Source: Rhizaria sp. SCN 62-66 (lineage: Eukaryota; Rhizaria, unplaced). Taken from it: a stretch of DNA of 34,434 nt. Numbering within the stretch: the stretch's first letter is position 1; every line of letters starts with the position of its first letter. Below are positions 32,736 to 34,434 of this stretch, one piece after another. The notes beneath the pieces were generated by a model that did not search any database, had not been told where the DNA came from, and worked only from the letters and a program-made list of their open reading frames with translations. The stretch is from contig MEDY01000329.1 of the NCBI GenBank assembly GCA_001724265.1, positions 1 to 34,434 on the forward strand, in the 5' to 3' direction. A program made the position numbers and the translations under genes.

Positions 32736-32860
32736 GACAACAGCATAGCGCAGGTGCAAATGGCTGCTTTAGGGCTGGAAACGCGGCTGCAGCTGCAGCT
32801 TATGCTGCAGAGGCTGCCAATGCCGCGGCTGCCGCTGCTGCTGCCGTGAATAAGAACTAA
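26968..32860 (+). CDS. Gene B: Gln/Ser/Asn/Asp/His-rich low-complexity protein, two exons, two in-frame TAG codons
   Basis: Joining 26968-32177 and 32353-32860 gives 5,718 nt, exactly 1,906 codons ending in TAA at 32858-32860. The frame is broken only by TAG at codons 648 and 1098. The start is the first in-frame ATG (G at -3) after a TAG at 26869-26871. In order: a Ser/Ala/Asn/Pro-rich leader with poly-Gly, an Ala-Asp-Glu run, an RS-type basic stretch (28000-28055), an acidic stretch, His-rich HSHRHSGHGHGQ, a Cys pair CRICGG just after the first TAG, several Gln runs, acidic Ser/Asp clusters, Cys-rich segments (CCPRCCP), a second His-rich segment and a final long Gln run. No enzyme domain was recognised. 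The composition resembles nuclear regulatory or RNA-processing proteins, which is inference only. It is divergent from gene A. Confidence 0.7.
28000..28055 (+). other. RS-type arginine/serine stretch in gene B
   Basis: Codons here read QSRSRPRSRSQSRSRRHK, about residues 345-362. Alternating Arg-Ser is characteristic of splicing-associated SR proteins and other nuclear-speckle proteins. No RNA-recognition motif accompanies it, so this is only a hint of a nuclear role. Confidence 0.6.
28909..28911 (+). other. First in-frame TAG in gene B (codon 648)
   Basis: The context is TCG TCG TAG ACT CGC. The following 39 codons, before any ATG, already read as Asn/Ser/Asp-rich protein and include TVVDCRICGGAII. 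Coding character therefore continues directly through the TAG rather than restarting at the ATG at 29029. Confidence 0.85.
30259..30261 (+). other. Second in-frame TAG in gene B (codon 1098)
   Basis: The context is TAC CAA CAT TAG CAG CAA CTG CTG CAG: the TAG sits at the head of a Gln/Leu-rich stretch and is one transition away from CAG. The frame continues without a gap (QQLLQPQLLSLSSSISHF). The nucleotides after it, CAG, also fit the first part of the known UAG-CAR-YYA readthrough context, but the next triplet CAA does not. Confidence 0.85.
31736..31767 (+). repeat. Gln-coding CAA/CAG tract
   Basis: CAA and CAG codons in a row encode about ten Gln in exon 1 of gene B. Related shorter tracts occur near 28103-28122, 29345-29370, 30375-30401 and 31408-31437. 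CAA/CAG mixing would lower slippage compared with the pure CAG run in exon 2. Confidence 0.85.
32178..32352 (+). other. Gene B intron (175 nt, phase 2)
   Basis: The donor is CCCAG|GTACGT and the acceptor TTTGTGTGCCTAG|GCC, with AT-rich, pyrimidine-rich sequence between. The phases match (AG + G = AGG, Arg), giving SSPR|PVWVWSQ. It is the only way found to join the exon-2 frame to the upstream frame, and it supports the post-TAG frame as coding. Confidence 0.85.
32353..32860 (+). CDS. Gene B exon 2
   Basis: It starts at the splice acceptor and runs to TAA at 32858-32860. It encodes a short Trp-containing segment (PVWVWSQVSVSPF), an Ala/Thr-rich block, a His/Ser-rich segment, VDLFKKWQQRPQ leading into a run of about 19 Gln, then Gly/Cys/Phe-containing sequence and a C-terminal Ala/Asn-rich helix-like tail ending AVNKN. 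Confidence 0.8.
32678..32725 (+). repeat. Pure CAG triplet repeat (x16)
   Basis: Sixteen uninterrupted CAG triplets are followed by CAA CAA CAG, encoding about 19 Gln in exon 2 of gene B. This is the longest pure triplet repeat in the window. Long pure CAG runs are prone to length change, so alleles may differ. Confidence 0.95.
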
Positions 32861-33487
32861 TCAACAGTGTTGAAACACTCTCCGCGTAGTGGATTCGAAC
32901 ATTGAGGCCTTTATACTTGTTGTCGTTTTTCGCGTCTCAAGTAAATACGTATGTGGTTCACGATTTCTCTGTGTCTCTCATTTCAATTTGGTTTACCCTT
33001 GTGTCGGTGCATTGTATCCCTCCCCTTTTCTATTTTGTGTATATGTTCATCGTTTAGTCTTCTTTCGTGATGAGCCAACTCAATGTTGCGCATTGTGTCG
33101 TTCTTTTGTTATCCTCCCGTTTTTTTCCACCCTGATTCCTTAATTTAATTCTAACACCTGCCTGCACTTGTGTGCCCGCATGCCCTCGTCCTGCGACCTT
33201 TGTTGCTGTCGCTTTGTGTCGCTTTGCGCTACGTGTGTTACACATCTAAGTTGTACGAATATCTCAGCTCTACCTATTGAGACCAACTGCATCCCTTGCC
33301 ACACATATCCGGCTCGCTTCTTATCTGCTTCATCCATGCTGGATAAGAAACTTCATTATCACTTCGTATCTCAAAACCGTTGCATCTCTATAGCCCTTAT
33401 ATTAGAGCTGTAAATAATGTCAGTAGTCACGTATTTAAACATCATGTCATCTGGAATAATACATACGTACGATCTGATCTAATAACT
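32861..33487. other. Intergenic region 3' of gene B
   Basis: The sequence is AT- and T-rich with no supportable gene; its short open frames lack coding composition. It includes the 3' UTR of gene B and lies 3' of the right-hand gene copy as well (convergent arrangement). No clear AATAAA lies close to the gene B stop. Confidence 0.65.
32866..32879 (+). other. Stem-loop right after the gene B stop codon
   Basis: AGTGT (32866-32870), loop TGAA and ACACT (32875-32879) form a perfect 5-bp stem starting 5 nt after the TAA. No T-run follows. Its position parallels the stem-loop after the gene A stop, though the sequences are unrelated. Confidence 0.3.
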
Positions 33488-34434
33488 TGCGCTGCGAATG
33501 ATCGTGACTGAACTTCACCTCTAATGTAGCACAAGATTATGTTGTAAGCTTATCATTATTTCGGGTGTGATTTATGATCGTTCTTTGCGGATCTCAACAT
33601 ATATTCTGTTGGTTCAAGTTATGCTGGTGTTGTAGTTGTATAAGGTTTCATAAGTTCACGCGCATCAGTGTCTCACGGAGACCTGAACTCAGAAAACCAC
33701 ATGTTCGAAGAGTTAGATTTGCACTGTTGACCTGTCTGCAGAATGTCATAGGTCTCAAAGCACTGCAACACATTTGCATCAAAGGGTTGCGCACTATTAT
33801 CGCTTGTGGACGCACTAGAGCCCTTCACACACGACATCACACGCCCGACTGGCACAGCGCCGCGCAACAAAGTGGCAGCGCAAGGCCTGAACACGATAAA
33901 CCATGGGGAGTCAAATGCCGGGTATCTACCCTCTCCATCACGAGGCACAACTTCGCGAGGATACATCAGCACTGTGCCGACTGGATATGTCACGTTTGCG
34001 CTGGCAGCGGGCGCCGTGTACTCACCGTAAACAATGTCGGTCTCAGGAAGTGTGATGGGTGACTTGGCACAGGAGGGGCCGTGCTCTAGATGATGCAGCG
34101 TGACAAACGGCTGACGCGTGCCCGGAGACTGGCCTGAAGAGACAAAACATTGATGCAATTTGTTACCCAATGCGTAACTTTGAGCTGCAGTGCGGAAGTG
34201 TGCGGCGTTATGAGGGAACCGCTTGTCGTCAAGACGGATCACCATGCGATGCACGCCGTAGCTTGTAGTGTTATTTGCATCCCATAATTTAACAGACATT
34301 ACTACATCAGATGTCATGTGCCCATTCCCCAACTCCTGCCGAGCATATGCCAGAATACGATCGCGAGCCTTTGTTTGCAGCTGCGTGAGTGCCGCAGGAG
34401 GTGGGACTCCATGATCCCTCACAGGAGCGGGAGA
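33488..34434 (-). repeat. Right arm of inverted duplication
   Basis: The reverse complement matches 1289-2132 through the C-terminal domain and the 3' flank, ending at CGCAGCGCA (33496-33488). The shared 3' flank includes TAATCTTGTGCTACATTAGA. Relative to the left arm it has about 85-90 extra nt near the C-terminus and about 13 nt just downstream. The arm continues past the window edge. Confidence 0.85.
33673..34434 (-). CDS. Conserved unknown C-terminal domain protein, right copy (5' partial)
   Basis: The minus-strand frame is open from the window edge to TGA at 33675-33673, 253 visible residues. It begins SPAPVRDHGVPPPA, matching residue 430 onward of the left protein. Blocks shared almost exactly include MVIRLDDKRFPHNAAHFRTA, PSCAKSPITLPETDIVYGEY and SDNSAQPFDA. 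The last 15 or so residues differ (NMWFSEFRSP), because extra sequence brings a TGA into frame before the shared tail. Either this copy has a new, shorter C-terminus, is slightly degraded, or has an unrecognised intron. Whether it carries the Lys/Glu/Ala stalk cannot be seen. Function is unknown. Confidence 0.75.
   Translation of the reverse strand, partial: SPAPVRDHGVPPPAALTQLQTKARDRILAYARQELGNGHMTSDVVMSVKLWDANNTTSYGVHRMVIRLDDKRFPHNAAHFRTAAQSYALGNKLHQCFVSSGQSPGTRQPFVTLHHLEHGPSCAKSPITLPETDIVYGEYTAPAASANVTYPVGTVLMYPREVVPRDGEGRYPAFDSPWFIVFRPCAATLLRGAVPVGRVMSCVKGSSASTSDNSAQPFDANVLQCFETYDILQTGQQCKSNSSNMWFSEFRSP

Noticed and set aside
33595-33680. A GT...AG intron near the end of the right-hand gene copy
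   Set aside because: The donor GTCTCC (or GTGAGA) is unlike GTACGK, and splicing does not restore the left copy's C-terminal frame. It is reported only as an indel difference.
1-34434. Prokaryotic or mobile-element reading of the window (operons, CRISPR, transposon ends)
   Set aside because: Introns with matched phase, giant low-complexity proteins and AT-rich spacers indicate a eukaryotic nuclear sequence. No transposase, integrase, reverse transcriptase or terminal repeat with target duplication was seen inside the inverted arms.

Overview
The window looks like nuclear DNA of a eukaryote, most likely a protist or alga. Three spliceosomal-type introns (GT...AG, 148-175 nt, AT-rich) join very long GC-rich reading frames in matching phase. 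The proteins are packed with Ala, Ser, Asn, Gln, Gly and Asp runs. There is no operon layout, no Shine-Dalgarno pattern and no rRNA, tRNA or CRISPR array that I can recognise. I cannot name the species. Coding DNA is GC-rich, while introns and intergenic DNA are AT-rich.

Layout. (1) 2-2083, plus strand: 3' part of a gene for a protein with a Lys/Glu/Ala-repeat stalk and a C-terminal domain I do not recognise. (2) 2084-3059: convergent AT-rich intergenic DNA with a small GC-rich, hairpin-rich island. (3) 3060-26001, minus strand: gene A, three exons, 7,545 codons in one frame, a giant low-complexity protein with islands of long amphipathic helix. (4) 26002-26967: divergent intergenic region shared by genes A and B. 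(5) 26968-32860, plus strand: gene B, two exons, 1,906 codons, rich in Gln, Ser, Asn, Asp, His and Cys, with an RS-type stretch. (6) 32861-33672: 3' intergenic DNA. (7) 33673-34434, minus strand: 3' part of a second copy of the gene in (1), in inverted orientation. Genes A and B are therefore bracketed by inverted copies of one gene family, with homology running into the 3' flanks.

Main observation. The reading frames of genes A and B are interrupted only by TAG: once in A (4773-4775) and twice in B (28909-28911 and 30259-30261). After each TAG the same frame stays open for hundreds of codons with the same composition. In gene B it continues through a correctly phased intron to a TAA. In gene A it continues to a charged helical C-terminus and a TAA. 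No in-frame TAA or TGA and no frameshift interrupts about 9,450 codons. This fits UAG being read as an amino acid in this nuclear genome, or UAG readthrough. Ordinary nonsense mutation or separate genes are the competing explanations.

Functional links are limited. Genes A and B share a divergent upstream region and could be co-regulated. Gene B has the composition of a nuclear regulatory or RNA-associated protein, and gene A that of a very large structural or cytoskeletal protein. Both roles are inferred from composition only.
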